NCBI RefSeq assembly: GCF_900112035.1 | Contig: NZ_FOKC01000001.1 | Span: 558,001-622,000, forward strand | Direction of reading: 5' to 3' | Length of the DNA: 64,000 nt | Source of the DNA: Nocardioides alpinus | GTDB lineage: Bacteria > Actinomycetota > Actinomycetes > Propionibacteriales > Nocardioidaceae | Part shown: positions 17,126-27,037 of the stretch, piece by piece | Layout: each line of letters begins with the position of its first letter | Numbering within the stretch: position 1 is the stretch's first letter | The notes under the pieces: generated by a model | The model's input: the letters and a program-made list of their open reading frames with translations, nothing else | Database searches by the model: none | What the model was told of the DNA's origin: nothing | Position numbers and translations under genes: made by a program

Positions 17126-17911
17126 TCAGAGGTCGGTCTCGCCCTCCGCGACCAGCACGGCCGGACCGGTCATCAGCATCCGCCCGTCGTCGGTCCAGAC
17201 GATGCTCAGCGTGCCGCCGGGGACGTCGACCCGGTACGGCGTACCGCGGGGCGCGTCGTCGGCGATCGAGGTCACCACTGCCACCGCGCAGGCGCCGGTG
17301 CCGCAGGACCGCGTCTCGCCGGCCCCGCGCTCGTGGACCCGCATCGCCACGTGGTGCTCGCCGCGACGTACGACGAACTCGACGTTGACGCCCTCGGGGA
17401 AGATCGCGTCGTCGTGCTCGGGCTCCTCCTGCAGCGCGCCGGCCTCGGCGAGGTTGTCGACGAAGACGACCGCGTGCGGGTTGCCGGTCGAGACGTGCCG
17501 CGCGGGATAGGTCCTGCCCATCACCGTCACGGCCGTCTCCCCCAGCACCTCGGGGATGCCCATGTCGGCGGTGAGCTCGTCGCCGGCCGCGTCGAGCGTC
17601 TTCACGCCGTCGCGGGTCTGGATCTCCATCGGGAAGGGCTCGCCCTCGCGCTCGTGGAGGTAGCGCGCGAAGACCCGGATGCCGTTGCCGCACATCTCGC
17701 TGACCGAGCCGTCGGAGTTGCGGTAGTCCATGAACCACCCGTCCCCGCGGCGTACGGCCCGCAGCACGCCGTCGCCGCCGATGCCGGCACGGCGCTCGCA
17801 CAGCGCCCGCACCCGCTCGGGTGCGAGGTCGCCGTGCACCGTGCCGTCGGGGTCGGGCAGCACCACGAAGTCGTTCTCGGTGCCGTGGCCCTTGAGGAAG
17901 GGGTAGCTCAC
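17126..17911 (-). CDS. dapF: Diaminopimelate epimerase
   Basis: Converts LL- to meso-diaminopimelate for lysine and peptidoglycan synthesis, 261 residues. The two active-site cysteines are visible: Cys74 in SEMCGNGIRVFARY and Cys203 in RSCGTGACAV. Substrate contacts in KGHGTENDFVVL and STGNPHAVVF are also present. The start is a GTG at 17911 with GGAGG directly upstream; the longer frame to 18004 would translate the palindrome cluster and is rejected. It belongs to the hflX-dapF-miaA block conserved across actinobacteria, here with a gamma-glutamyltransferase and other genes between dapF and miaA. Confidence 0.96.
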   Translation of the reverse strand: MSYPFLKGHGTENDFVVLPDPDGTVHGDLAPERVRALCERRAGIGGDGVLRAVRRGDGWFMDYRNSDGSVSEMCGNGIRVFARYLHEREGEPFPMEIQTRDGVKTLDAAGDELTADMGIPEVLGETAVTVMGRTYPARHVSTGNPHAVVFVDNLAEAGALQEEPEHDDAIFPEGVNVEFVVRRGEHHVAMRVHERGAGETRSCGTGACAVAVVTSIADDAPRGTPYRVDVPGGTLSIVWTDDGRMLMTGPAVLVAEGETDL

Positions 17912-17947
17912 GCCTCCAGTGTCCCACCCGACCCAGCACCGCGGCTG

Positions 17948-18044
17948 CGCCAACTCGCCAGTTGGCGAGTGGGGGGCTGTCACGCACCACGACAACCCAC
18001 CCAACCCGCCAACTCACCGGTTGGCGGACCAACTCGTCAGTTGG
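17948..18044. repeat. Cluster 2 of CCAACTC palindromes
   Basis: CGCCAACTCGCCAGTTGGCG at 17948-17967, CGCCAACTCACCGGTTGGCG at 18007-18026 and CCAACTCGTCAGTTGG at 18029-18044. Order, spacing and the two-base link between the last two match cluster 1 at 9872-9968. It lies between dapF and the end of the gamma-glutamyltransferase gene. Confidence 0.85.
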
Positions 18045-18057
18045 CGGGACGGGTCGG

Positions 18058-19917
<1,860 letters not shown>

Positions 19918-20006
19918 GGGGGCGCCTTCCGAGAGAGGAGTGCCTCCACCCTGCCCCCCGACGGCGGTCGTGTCCACGCCCGAGGGGCGGGGTGGCGGCA
20001 GGCTGA

Positions 20007-20525
20007 TCAGCGCACGACGGTGTGTCGCAGGCACGCGAAGTCGCGGTTGCGGGTGACCTCCTCGAGGCGGAGCTCCACGTGGCGCGGCAGCACCGGGGCA
20101 CCGCCGCCGATCGTGACCGGTGCGTACTGCAGCCACACCTCGTCGAGCAGCCCGGCATCGTGGAACTGACCGACGAGCTCTCCCCCGCCGACGATCCAGA
20201 GGTCCTTGCCGTCGGCCGCCTCGGTCATCGCGGCGTGCACGCGGCGCACGTCGTCGCGGTCGAAGCGCACGCTGTCGGGAGCCTCGGGGAAGGTGCGGTG
20301 GGTCATCACCCAGGTGGGCAGCGGACCCCACGGGTCGTCGTCGTGGTCGAGGATCCACTGCCAGGTCGTGGCGCCCATGACGCAGGCCCCGATCCGCTCG
20401 CGGAAGCCGGGATAGGCCATCGGCCCGTCCATGTCGATGTCACGGCTGGTCAGCCAGTCGAGGGAGTGGTCGTCGGTCGCGATGAAGCCGTCCAGGGTGC
20501 ACCCGGTGTAGTAGATGGTCGCCAT
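20007..20525 (-). CDS. Dihydrofolate reductase-family protein (RibD C-terminal type)
   Basis: A 172-residue protein with the DHFR/RibD-C fold: MATIYYTGCTLDGFIA at the start, ACVMGATTWQWIL in the middle, and LWIVGGGELVGQFHDAGLLDEVWLQYAPV near the end. These features match the stand-alone YyaP/YwjB-like branch, whose reactions are not settled; it is not the essential folate enzyme. The ATG at 20525 gives the canonical N terminus; the longer frame is not supported. It lies 89 bases downstream of no other gene and convergent with none, between ggt and a TetR gene in the same direction. Confidence 0.87.
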   Translation of the reverse strand: MATIYYTGCTLDGFIATDDHSLDWLTSRDIDMDGPMAYPGFRERIGACVMGATTWQWILDHDDDPWGPLPTWVMTHRTFPEAPDSVRFDRDDVRRVHAAMTEAADGKDLWIVGGGELVGQFHDAGLLDEVWLQYAPVTIGGGAPVLPRHVELRLEEVTRNRDFACLRHTVVR

Positions 20526-20593
20526 GGACCCACTCTGGCACCGACGTCCGACACCGGGCCCGATCGGCTTGGTCGACGTTGCGGCCGGTGTGG

Positions 20594-21190
20594 TCAGCGC
20601 ACGAGCGCATCCAGCGCGGGCTCCGCGGCCTCGACCGGCAGGTGTTCGAGGGTGACCAGCTGGGCCATGCCGTGGACGGTCGACCACAGAGCGGCCGACA
20701 GCGCCATCACGTCACGCCCCTCGTAGCCCGGCTCACGGACCAGCGCAGCGACCTCGGCGGCGAGCAGGTCCTCGTTGCGGGTGATCAGCGGCGCCATCTC
20801 CGCGCTCGGGGTGCCGGCCGCGCAGTAGTCGGGGTCGAAGACGAGCGCGAAGGCCTGCGGGTGGGCGGCGGCGTAGCGCACGTACGCGAGGCCGAGCGCC
20901 CGCACCCGCTCGACCGGGCCGGTCGCGGCGGCGACCGCCTCCTCCTGGGCGCTGAGCAGGGCGGCCATCCCGCGGACGCCGAGCGCGCGCAGCAGCGCGG
21001 CCCGGTCGCCGAAGTGGTGGTAGGGCGCGTTGTGGCTGACCCCGGCGCGGCGGGCCACCTCGCGCAGGCTGATCTTCGCGGCCGAGGTGGTCTCGAGCAG
21101 GTCGAGCGCGGCGTCCTCGAGGGCGGCCTGGAGGTTGCCGTGGTGGTACCCGCCCGCGGGTTTCGCCATAGATCTTGACATGAGCAACAT
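20594..21190 (-). CDS. TetR/AcrR family transcriptional regulator
   Basis: A 198-residue repressor. The N-terminal helix-turn-helix (about residues 20-66) contains ISLREVARRAGVSHNAPYHHFGDRAALLRAL, a very typical TetR recognition-helix segment; the rest is a ligand-binding helical domain of the TetR_C_33/WHG-like kind. It is divergent from the NAD(P)H oxidoreductase gene and probably represses it from the shared 56-base gap. In-frame ATGs at 21190, 21181 and 21166 compete; GGAG lies four bases before the first and AGG nine before the second. Confidence 0.92.
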   Translation of the reverse strand: MLLMSRSMAKPAGGYHHGNLQAALEDAALDLLETTSAAKISLREVARRAGVSHNAPYHHFGDRAALLRALGVRGMAALLSAQEEAVAAATGPVERVRALGLAYVRYAAAHPQAFALVFDPDYCAAGTPSAEMAPLITRNEDLLAAEVAALVREPGYEGRDVMALSAALWSTVHGMAQLVTLEHLPVEAAEPALDALVR

Positions 21191-21195
21191 CCTAC

Positions 21196-21240
21196 TCCAA
21201 TGTGGGCGGTGTCCAGTTTCTTGTCACTGTCCAGATTGGA
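21196..21240. promoter_or_regulatory. Candidate operator between TetR and flavodoxin-type genes
   Basis: TCCAAT at 21196-21201 and ATTGGA at 21235-21240 form an inverted pair enclosing two direct copies of TGTCCAG at 21210-21216 and 21229-21235, 19 bases apart. A TTGTCA at 21221 could serve as a -35. This is a candidate TetR site only. Confidence 0.4.
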
Positions 21241-21246
21241 ACAACC

Positions 21247-21855
21247 ATGGCCACCATCCTCGCCATCGACGGGCACCCCGACCCCGCCTCGCTCACCGCC
21301 CAGCTTGCCGCGTCGTACGCTGCGGGCGCCGGCCCCGGTGCCACCCTCCTCACGCTGCGCGACCTCGACTTCGACCTCACCCTCCGCACCGGCTACCGCA
21401 CGCCGCAGGACCTCGAGCCCGACCTCTTCCGCGCCCAGGCACTGCTCGAGCAGGCCGACCACGTCGCCGTCTTCACCCCGCTGTGGTGGGGCTCGGTCCC
21501 CGCGCTGCTGAAGGGCTTCTTCGACCGGACCCTCGAGCGCGGATGGGCCTTCCGCTACAAGGAGAACGGCATGCCCGAGGGCCTGCTCGCCGGCCGCACC
21601 GGGCGGCTCGCGGTGACGTCGGACTCGCCGCGGTGGTACCTCCCGATCGTCGGGGACAGCACCGTCAAGCAGGTCAAGGGCCGGACCCTGGAGTTCTGCG
21701 GCATCAAGCCGACCAAGGTGACGCGCTACGCCGACGTGCGCGGACGCAGCGAGGCCGACATCGCCGCGTGGATCCGGGGTGCCGCCGACCTCGGCGCGGC
21801 CGACGCCGCCCGCCCCGCCGTCGTACGACCGGCGCGGGAGCTCGCCGCGCGCTGA
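21247..21855 (+). CDS. NAD(P)H-dependent quinone/flavodoxin-like oxidoreductase
   Basis: A 202-residue flavodoxin-like enzyme of the NQO1/MdaB/KefG family. ILAIDGHPDPASLTAQLA near the N terminus is the FMN/FAD phosphate region, and FTPLWWGSVPALLKGFFDRTL is the family hallmark. Such enzymes reduce quinones or electrophiles by two electrons, and a divergent TetR gene fits control by such compounds. The ATG at 21247 gives the family start; 21202 would translate the operator region. The C-terminal 20 residues are low complexity. Confidence 0.9.
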   Translation: MATILAIDGHPDPASLTAQLAASYAAGAGPGATLLTLRDLDFDLTLRTGYRTPQDLEPDLFRAQALLEQADHVAVFTPLWWGSVPALLKGFFDRTLERGWAFRYKENGMPEGLLAGRTGRLAVTSDSPRWYLPIVGDSTVKQVKGRTLEFCGIKPTKVTRYADVRGRSEADIAAWIRGAADLGAADAARPAVVRPARELAAR

Positions 21856-21856
21856 C

Positions 21857-22765
21857 CTAGGCAGGCAGGGCCGCGATCGCCTTCTCGACCCGGTCCGGGT
21901 CGTCGTGGTCGACCCAGACGATGCGCGGGTCCTTGCGGAACCAGCCGTCCTGGCGCCGCGCGAAGCGGCGGGTCGCGTTGGTGGTCTGCTCGATCGCCTC
22001 GGCGAGGGTGCGGTCGCCGGCGAGGAAGCCGACGACCTCGCGGTAGCCGATCGCCCTGCTGGCCGTACGCCCCTGGGCCAGGCCGCGAGCGAGGAGGGCC
22101 TCGACCTCCTCGACGAACCCGGCCGCGAACATCTCCTCGACCCGGCGCGCGATCCGCTGGTCGAGCGTCGGCCGGTCGATGTCGACGCCGATCTGCACCG
22201 TCCGCGGGTCGGCGTACTCCAGGCGCGGGAGGCTGGCGCTGTAGGGGCGGCCGGTGAGCGCGACCACCTCGAGGGCGCGTACGACGCGGCGTCCGTTGTC
22301 GGGCTCGATCCGTGCTGCCGCGTCCGGGTCGACCCCGGCCAGCCGGGCGTGGAGCGCCGGGCCGCCGATCCGCTCGAGCTCCACCTCGAGCTCGCGCCGC
22401 AGCGACTCGTCGGTGCCGGGGAACTCGAAGCGGTCGATGATCGCGCGGGTGTAGAGCGCGGAGCCGCCGACCAGCACCGGGGTCGCCCCGCGCCCCCGGA
22501 TCTCCGCCACGGCCTCGCGGGCGCGCTCCTGGAACGCCGCGACCGTGGACGACTCGGTGATGTCGAGCAGGTCGAGGAGGTGGTGCGCGATCCCGCGGCG
22601 CTCGGCCACCGGCACCTTGGCGGTGCCGATGTCCATGCCGCGGTAGACCTGCATCGCGTCGGTGTTGACCACCTCGCCGCCGAGCCTCTCGGCCAGGTCG
22701 AGGCTCAGTCCGCTCTTGCCCGACGCGGTGGCGCCGACGAGCGCGACGATCGGCTGGGCGGGCAT
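21857..22765 (-). CDS. miaA: tRNA dimethylallyltransferase
   Basis: Transfers dimethylallyl to N6 of A37 in tRNAs reading U-initial codons; MiaB (25.2-26.7 kb) then methylthiolates it. The 302-residue chain has the P-loop VGATASGKSGLSLDLA at the N terminus, DAMQVYRGMDIGTAK, and GGSALYTRAI. The C-terminal RTASRAIGYREVVGFLAG and TRRFARRQDGWFRKD bind tRNA. The ATG at 22765 follows GGGAAG; the frame to 22984 is not supported. Its stop is one base from the end of the convergent oxidoreductase gene. Confidence 0.96.
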   Translation of the reverse strand: MPAQPIVALVGATASGKSGLSLDLAERLGGEVVNTDAMQVYRGMDIGTAKVPVAERRGIAHHLLDLLDITESSTVAAFQERAREAVAEIRGRGATPVLVGGSALYTRAIIDRFEFPGTDESLRRELEVELERIGGPALHARLAGVDPDAAARIEPDNGRRVVRALEVVALTGRPYSASLPRLEYADPRTVQIGVDIDRPTLDQRIARRVEEMFAAGFVEEVEALLARGLAQGRTASRAIGYREVVGFLAGDRTLAEAIEQTTNATRRFARRQDGWFRKDPRIVWVDHDDPDRVEKAIAALPA

Positions 22766-22861
22766 GGGTGCATCTTCCCAGCAGCCGTCGGATGAGGAGG
22801 CAGCCCCTAGATTGGGCACCAGGTCCTGCCTATCGGGGCGGGCACTGACCGAGGGGCAGAC

Positions 22862-23089
22862 ATGGGATTCCTGGACAAGGCCAAGGAGCAGCTCACCAAG
22901 GCGGTCGACCAGCACGGCGACAAGATCAACGACGGCATCGACAAGGCCGCCAAGCTCGCCAACGACAAGACCGGCGGCAAGCACGCCGACAAGATCGACC
23001 AGGCCACCGGCAAGGCGCGCGACGCCCTCGACTCGCTCGACGGCAAGAACGACGACATCCCGCCGCCCCCGCCCGGCACCCCTCGCTGA
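22862..23089 (+). CDS. MT0933/Rv0909-type antitoxin-like protein
   Basis: A 75-residue, highly charged helical protein (MGFLDKAKEQLTKAVDQHG, then repeated DKI and DKA pairs) ending in a proline tail. It matches the MT0933_antitox family, named after Mycobacterium tuberculosis Rv0909, the proposed antitoxin of Rv0910. No SRPBCC-like toxin partner is adjacent here, so the toxin-antitoxin role is doubtful; a stress or CsbD-like small protein is an alternative. The leader has GAGGGGCAGAC before the ATG. It is followed 22 bases later by the Nudix gene. Confidence 0.8.
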   Translation: MGFLDKAKEQLTKAVDQHGDKINDGIDKAAKLANDKTGGKHADKIDQATGKARDALDSLDGKNDDIPPPPPGTPR

Positions 23090-23111
23090 ACCGGCCCCTA
23101 GGGTCGGAGGG

Positions 23112-23564
23112 GTGAGCTTCGTCCTCGTCCCGGCCTCCTACGTCTACCTCCTGCGCGAGGGAGCCGACGGCACGGAGGTCCTCCTCCAGCTGCGGCAGGG
23201 CACGCCCTACATGGACGGTCACTGGGCGGCAGCCGCCGCCGGGCACGTCGAGCGGGGCGAGACGGCGTACGACGCCGCGCGCCGCGAGGCGGCCGAGGAG
23301 CTCGGCGTCACCGACGTCGGCCTGGAGTTCGCGTTCACGATGCAGCGCACCCAGCACGCGGAGGCGATCGACGAGCGCGTCGACTGGTTCTTCACCGCAC
23401 GGACGTGGGCCGGCGAGCCGCGCGTGGTCGAGCCGGAGAAGTGCGCCGAGATCCGCTGGTGCCCCCTCGACCGGCTGCCGGAGCCGATGGTGCCGCACGA
23501 GGCGTACGCGTTGGCGCACCTCTTCTCCGACACCGCCTACCTGACCTTCGGCTGGCAGGCCTGA
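23112..23564 (+). CDS. Nudix hydrolase
   Basis: A 150-residue Nudix enzyme. The complete Nudix box is visible as GHVERGETAYDAARREAAEE plus LGV (G-x5-E-x7-REUxEExGU). Family members hydrolyse nucleoside diphosphate derivatives; the tail (CPLDRLPEPMVPHEAYAL) resembles the broad mutT-like group acting on dNTPs or NDP-sugars. The start is a GTG at 23112 within GGAGGGGTG, which is a tight leader, so translational coupling to the upstream small gene is possible. Confidence 0.9.
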   Translation: MSFVLVPASYVYLLREGADGTEVLLQLRQGTPYMDGHWAAAAAGHVERGETAYDAARREAAEELGVTDVGLEFAFTMQRTQHAEAIDERVDWFFTARTWAGEPRVVEPEKCAEIRWCPLDRLPEPMVPHEAYALAHLFSDTAYLTFGWQA

Positions 23565-23646
23565 CCCACCGCCCGCCCCGTCGGGGGTGGTCGGCGCGCG
23601 CGCCACGCGACAAGATCACGAGACACCGACCTGTGGGAGGGAACCG

Positions 23647-23958
23647 ATGAGCACCGACGACCTGAGCCCGATGCCGACGCCGACGACCGAGGACCCGGAG
23701 CTCTATCCGGGTGGCGTGGACGCACTGGCCGACGCCCCCGAGGACAACGGGCTGGGCCGCGACCTGAACCCCGCCGACAACCCGGCCGTGGACGACGTGC
23801 TGCCCGACCAGATCGCGGAGGCCGACGACAAGTCGCAGGCGCCCGACGGCGAGGCCGACGACGCCGAGTCGGGGACGACCAAGTCCTCCGACTCCTCCGA
23901 CTCCGAGCCGGACGCCGGCCAGGAGGCCGAGGACGGCTCGGTCGAGCCCCCGGCCTGA
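23647..23958 (+). CDS. Acidic intrinsically disordered protein
   Basis: A 103-residue protein very rich in Asp, Glu, Pro and Ser with no hydrophobic core. It starts MSTDDLSPMPTPTTEDPELY and ends with Ser/Asp/Glu-rich runs. A strong GGGAGGGAACCG ribosome site precedes the ATG. Similar short acidic proteins recur in related genomes as I recall, but no function is known to me. The stop is followed by an 84-bp double-hairpin element. Confidence 0.72.
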   Translation: MSTDDLSPMPTPTTEDPELYPGGVDALADAPEDNGLGRDLNPADNPAVDDVLPDQIAEADDKSQAPDGEADDAESGTTKSSDSSDSEPDAGQEAEDGSVEPPA

Positions 23959-23992
23959 CCCTGCCTTGATCCGCGGTACGGCCCGCGGCGAG

Positions 23993-24076
23993 GACCGTGG
24001 AGCTCGTGAGCCGCGTGGTGGCTCAGGAGCTCCACGATCGTGTGGGAGTCACCGCGTAGGCGGTGACTCCGACACG
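23993..24076. repeat. 84-bp double-hairpin element, copy B
   Basis: Shares an identical 57-bp right part with copy C and differs at about five positions in the left part. Hairpin 1: GTGGAGCTC/GAGCTCCAC with inner TGAGCC/GGCTCA. Hairpin 2: GGAGTCACCGC-GTAG-GCGGTGACTCC. It ends nine bases before the stop of the AbiEi-like gene, on whose 3' side it lies. Confidence 0.9.
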
Positions 24077-24084
24077 TGCGGAGC

Positions 24085-25080
24085 TCACGCCGCCTCGGCC
24101 CACGCGCACCCTGCCCCGCACGGTCGACCGGCCGGCCACCCCGCCCGCTCGAAGACCAGCGAGAGCTTGGCCGCCGTGGTGCACGGTCGCCCGACCACCT
24201 GGCCCCACGTGAGGCGTACGGTCCCCTGGCCGGCGACGGCGGCATCGAGGTCGCGCTCGAAGTCCCGGTCACGCTGCTCGGCCGTGTCGTGGAACAGCCG
24301 TCCGTCGAGCTCGACGAGCTGCTGCTCCCCCACCGCGATGTCGCGGTAGACCACGCCGCTGATCGTCCCGGCGCGGACCTGGCGACGCCCCGACGGCAGG
24401 CCGTGCGGACGCTCGACGCGCGTGAGGTAGGCGTGCTCCAGCACCGAGCACGTCCCCCGCGCGACGTCGGCGAGGACCGACTCCAGGAACAGGCGGTGGG
24501 GCGCCCGTGCGCGTCCGGCCAACGACTCCTGCATCCGGACGGCGGTGGTGTGGCGACTCTGGACAGCGCGCGCGATCGCCCCGATCGCCTCCATCTCGCC
24601 CGACATCGCCAGCGCCACGTCCAGCGCTGCCTCGTCGTACTTCATGCGCGGCGGGCCGACGTTCCACAGGACCCGGTCCACCAGGTCGAAGGTGCGCACC
24701 ACGGTGATGCCGGCCGGAGCGAGCACCCGGCGGTCGCGCGCCACCGCGACGACGATCGCCTCGGAACCGTCGCGGCGCCCCGGACCGTCGGCGGCACGCA
24801 CGGCGGAGGCTGCGGCGAGCGCGGCGCCGAGGCCGTCGACGCGCGGCGCCTCGTCCCGTCGGCGACTGTCGTAGGACGCGCACGCCAGCACCCCGGCCCA
24901 GGCCCGCTGGATCCAGGCGGGCTCGCCGGTGTGGTTGACGAAGACCCCCGGATGGAGCGGCGTGAGGTCGCGACGTCGTACGAGCCGGCGCAGGTCGTGG
25001 GGCTCGAGACCGAGGTCGGCCACCTGGCGCCGCGAGATGACGCCCGACTGTTCGGCGAGCGTACGGGCAAGTCGTTCCAT
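24085..25080 (-). CDS. Orphan AbiEi-like / DUF559-like protein
   Basis: A 331-residue protein with two parts. An N-terminal AbiEi-type winged-helix region (about residues 5-55) has SGVISRRQVADLGLEPHDLR and LTPLHPGVFVNH. A C-terminal DUF559/Vsr-like region has VELDGRLFHDTAEQRDRDFE followed by VRLTWGQVVG, a PD-(D/E)XK-like layout. AbiEi is normally the antitoxin and repressor of the AbiEii toxin; no AbiEii gene is adjacent. The gene is bracketed by two direct 84-bp hairpin elements, 24076 on one side and 25147 on the other. It may be a regulator, a nuclease or a cargo gene of that repeat. Confidence 0.82.
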   Translation of the reverse strand: MERLARTLAEQSGVISRRQVADLGLEPHDLRRLVRRRDLTPLHPGVFVNHTGEPAWIQRAWAGVLACASYDSRRRDEAPRVDGLGAALAAASAVRAADGPGRRDGSEAIVVAVARDRRVLAPAGITVVRTFDLVDRVLWNVGPPRMKYDEAALDVALAMSGEMEAIGAIARAVQSRHTTAVRMQESLAGRARAPHRLFLESVLADVARGTCSVLEHAYLTRVERPHGLPSGRRQVRAGTISGVVYRDIAVGEQQLVELDGRLFHDTAEQRDRDFERDLDAAVAGQGTVRLTWGQVVGRPCTTAAKLSLVFERAGWPAGRPCGAGCAWAEAA

Positions 25081-25146
25081 GCCTCACGACGATCCCCGTG
25101 GTCCGGCGCCGGGCGCGACCCCCGATGAGCAATCTGTGGACAACGT

Positions 25147-25230
25147 GATCGTGGAGCTCGTGAGTCGCATGTCGGCTCAGGAGCTCCACGATCGTGTGGG
25201 AGTCACCGCGTAGGCGGTGACTCCGACACG
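25147..25230. repeat. 84-bp double-hairpin element, copy C
   Basis: Hairpin 1 is a perfect 13-bp stem GATCGTGGAGCTC/GAGCTCCACGATC with an inner TGAGTCG/CGGCTCA stem that needs one G-T pair. Hairpin 2 is identical to copy B. It lies 66 bases upstream of the AbiEi-like start and just past the miaB stop. The TCTGTGGACAACGTG string precedes it. Confidence 0.9.
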
Positions 25231-25233
25231 AGG

Positions 25234-26733
25234 TCAGCCGCAGGCAGGCGCCGGCGGGAGCGCCGCGGGCACCCCGACCGTCGGCATCCCGAGCCCGACG
25301 CCGGTCGGCGCGGGGGCCGAGGACGTACGCCGCTCCCACGCGTCGCCGGCGCGCGTGCGGCGCACCGAGCGGATCGCGCCGTCGGCGACGAGGTGGTGCG
25401 GGGCGGCGTAGGTGATCTCGACGGTGACCATGTCGCCGGGGCGCACCGAGTCCTCGGGCACGGAGGAGAAGTCGGCCGCGAAGTGCACGAGCCGGTTGTC
25501 GGGCGCGCGACCCGAGAGGCGGCGCGTGGCCGCGTCCTTGCGGCCCTCGCCCTCGGACACCATCAGCTCGACGGTGCGACCGACGAGGGTGGTGGACTCG
25601 GCCCAGGCGACCTCGTCGACCACGGCGGCGAGGCGCAGGTAGCGGTCCTTCACGACCTGCGGCGACACCTGGTCGTCGAGGGTCGCGGCAGGCGTGCCGG
25701 GGCGCTTGGAGTACTGGAAGGTGTACGCCGAGGAGAAGCGCGCCGCGCGCACGACGTCGAGCGTCGCCTGGAAGTCGTCCTCGGTCTCGCCGGGGAAGCC
25801 GACGATGATGTCGGTGGTGATCGCGGCGTCCGGGATCGCGGCACGCACCCGCTCGATGATCCCGAGGTACTTCGACTGGCGGTAGGACCGGCGCATGTCG
25901 CGCAGCACCTTGTCGGAGCCGGACTGCAGCGGCATGTGGAGCGACGGCATCACGTTGGGCGTCTCGGCCATCGCCTCGATGACGTCGTCGGTGAACTCCG
26001 CCGGGTGCGGGGAGGTGAAGCGCACCCGCTCCAGCCCCTCGATCTCACCGCAGGCGCGCAGGAGCTTGGAGAAGGCCTGCCGGTCGCCGAACTCCACGCC
26101 GTAGGCGTTCACGTTCTGACCGAGCAGGGTGATCTCGGTGACCCCCTCCGCCACGAGGGCGGAGATCTCGGCGAGGATCTCGCCGGGGCGGCGGTCCTTC
26201 TCCTTGCCCCGCAGCGCGGGGACGATGCAGAACGTGCAGGTGTTGTTGCACCCGACCGAGATCGACACCCACGCGGCGTAGGCCGACTCGCGCTTGGTCG
26301 GCAGGGTCGAGGGGAAGACCGACAGGGACTCGAGGATCTCGACCTGCGCCTCCTCCATCACCCGCGCCCGCTCGAGCAGCACCGGCAGCGAGCCGATGTT
26401 GTGGGTGCCGAAGACGACGTCGACCCACGGCGCCCTCGTGGTGATCGTGTCGCGGTCCTTCTGGGCCAGGCAGCCGCCGACCGCGATCTGCATGCCGGGC
26501 GTGACGGCCTTGACCGAGGCGAGCTGGCCGAGGTTGCCGTAGAGCTTGTTGTCGGCGTTCTCGCGCACCGCGCAGGTGTTGAAGACGACGACGTCGGCGG
26601 GCGCCTCGGTCCCGGCCCGCACGTAGCCGGCGTCCTCCAGCAGACCACTGAGGCGCTCGGAGTCGTGGACGTTCATCTGGCACCCGTGGGTGCGGACCTC
26701 ATAGGTGCGCGGGGTGTCGACAACGGCAGTCAT
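25234..26733 (-). CDS. miaB: tRNA-2-methylthio-N6-dimethylallyladenosine synthase
   Basis: Radical-SAM methylthiotransferase of 499 residues that adds the methylthio group to i6A37 made by MiaA. Cysteines of the auxiliary cluster occur in [21 protein letters not shown] and VGGCLAQ. The radical-SAM motif is CNNTCTFC. The TRAM domain lies near residues 390-460. A poorly conserved Pro/Ala-rich tail of about 40 residues follows. The ATG at 26733 gives the family N terminus; the frame to 26952 is not supported. The tail ends in the repeat region. Confidence 0.95.
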   Translation of the reverse strand: MTAVVDTPRTYEVRTHGCQMNVHDSERLSGLLEDAGYVRAGTEAPADVVVFNTCAVRENADNKLYGNLGQLASVKAVTPGMQIAVGGCLAQKDRDTITTRAPWVDVVFGTHNIGSLPVLLERARVMEEAQVEILESLSVFPSTLPTKRESAYAAWVSISVGCNNTCTFCIVPALRGKEKDRRPGEILAEISALVAEGVTEITLLGQNVNAYGVEFGDRQAFSKLLRACGEIEGLERVRFTSPHPAEFTDDVIEAMAETPNVMPSLHMPLQSGSDKVLRDMRRSYRQSKYLGIIERVRAAIPDAAITTDIIVGFPGETEDDFQATLDVVRAARFSSAYTFQYSKRPGTPAATLDDQVSPQVVKDRYLRLAAVVDEVAWAESTTLVGRTVELMVSEGEGRKDAATRRLSGRAPDNRLVHFAADFSSVPEDSVRPGDMVTVEITYAAPHHLVADGAIRSVRRTRAGDAWERRTSSAPAPTGVGLGMPTVGVPAALPPAPACG

Positions 26734-27037
26734 GGTGGCTCCAGCGTACGGCGGGCGGCAGGCACCGAGGGAATCCGCAGCCCGACCCTCACCGAACGGC
26801 CTCAAGCACCCCAAAGGGTGTACCCGAAGGGGTGAGGGGTAGCCCGCACGGCACTCCGCTCGCGCTCGGCATGGCCCGAAAAGGCCATGCGCAACGCCCT
26901 GTTCGGGCCACGTCCTCAAGTTTCCGTTGATTTCTCCCTCTTTTTGACACAAGGTGCTCCCCTGATCAACAAGGCGGTAACAACTACGGGAGATCGGGCC
27001 CCGTGAGCCACTACGGATTCACCACGGGGGACCACTC
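26734..27037. other. Intergenic region upstream of the GH16 gene
   Basis: No gene seen. It holds a hairpin GCATGGCC-CGAAAA-GGCCATGC at 26869-26890, a TTGACA at 26944-26949 as possible -35, and a stem-loop at 26999-27029 next to the ribosome site of the GH16 gene. The motif TTCGGGCCA at about 26912 recurs in the palindrome at 28404-28434. Confidence 0.6.
26999..27029 (+). promoter_or_regulatory. Leader stem-loop covering the GH16 ribosome site
   Basis: CCCCGTG at about 26999 can pair with CACGGGG at about 27023-27029, which overlaps the GGGGGA ribosome site 8 bases before the ATG. Pairing would hide the site, so translation could be gated by structure or temperature. Confidence 0.45.

Noticed and set aside
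22862..23564. Toxin-antitoxin pair made of the MT0933-like protein and the Nudix gene
   Set aside because: The Nudix protein is not a known toxin partner; closeness alone is not enough.
23993..25230. REP elements mobilised by a RAYT transposase, suggested by GTAG
   Set aside because: In REP elements the tetranucleotide lies at the hairpin foot, not in the loop, and no transposase is in the window.
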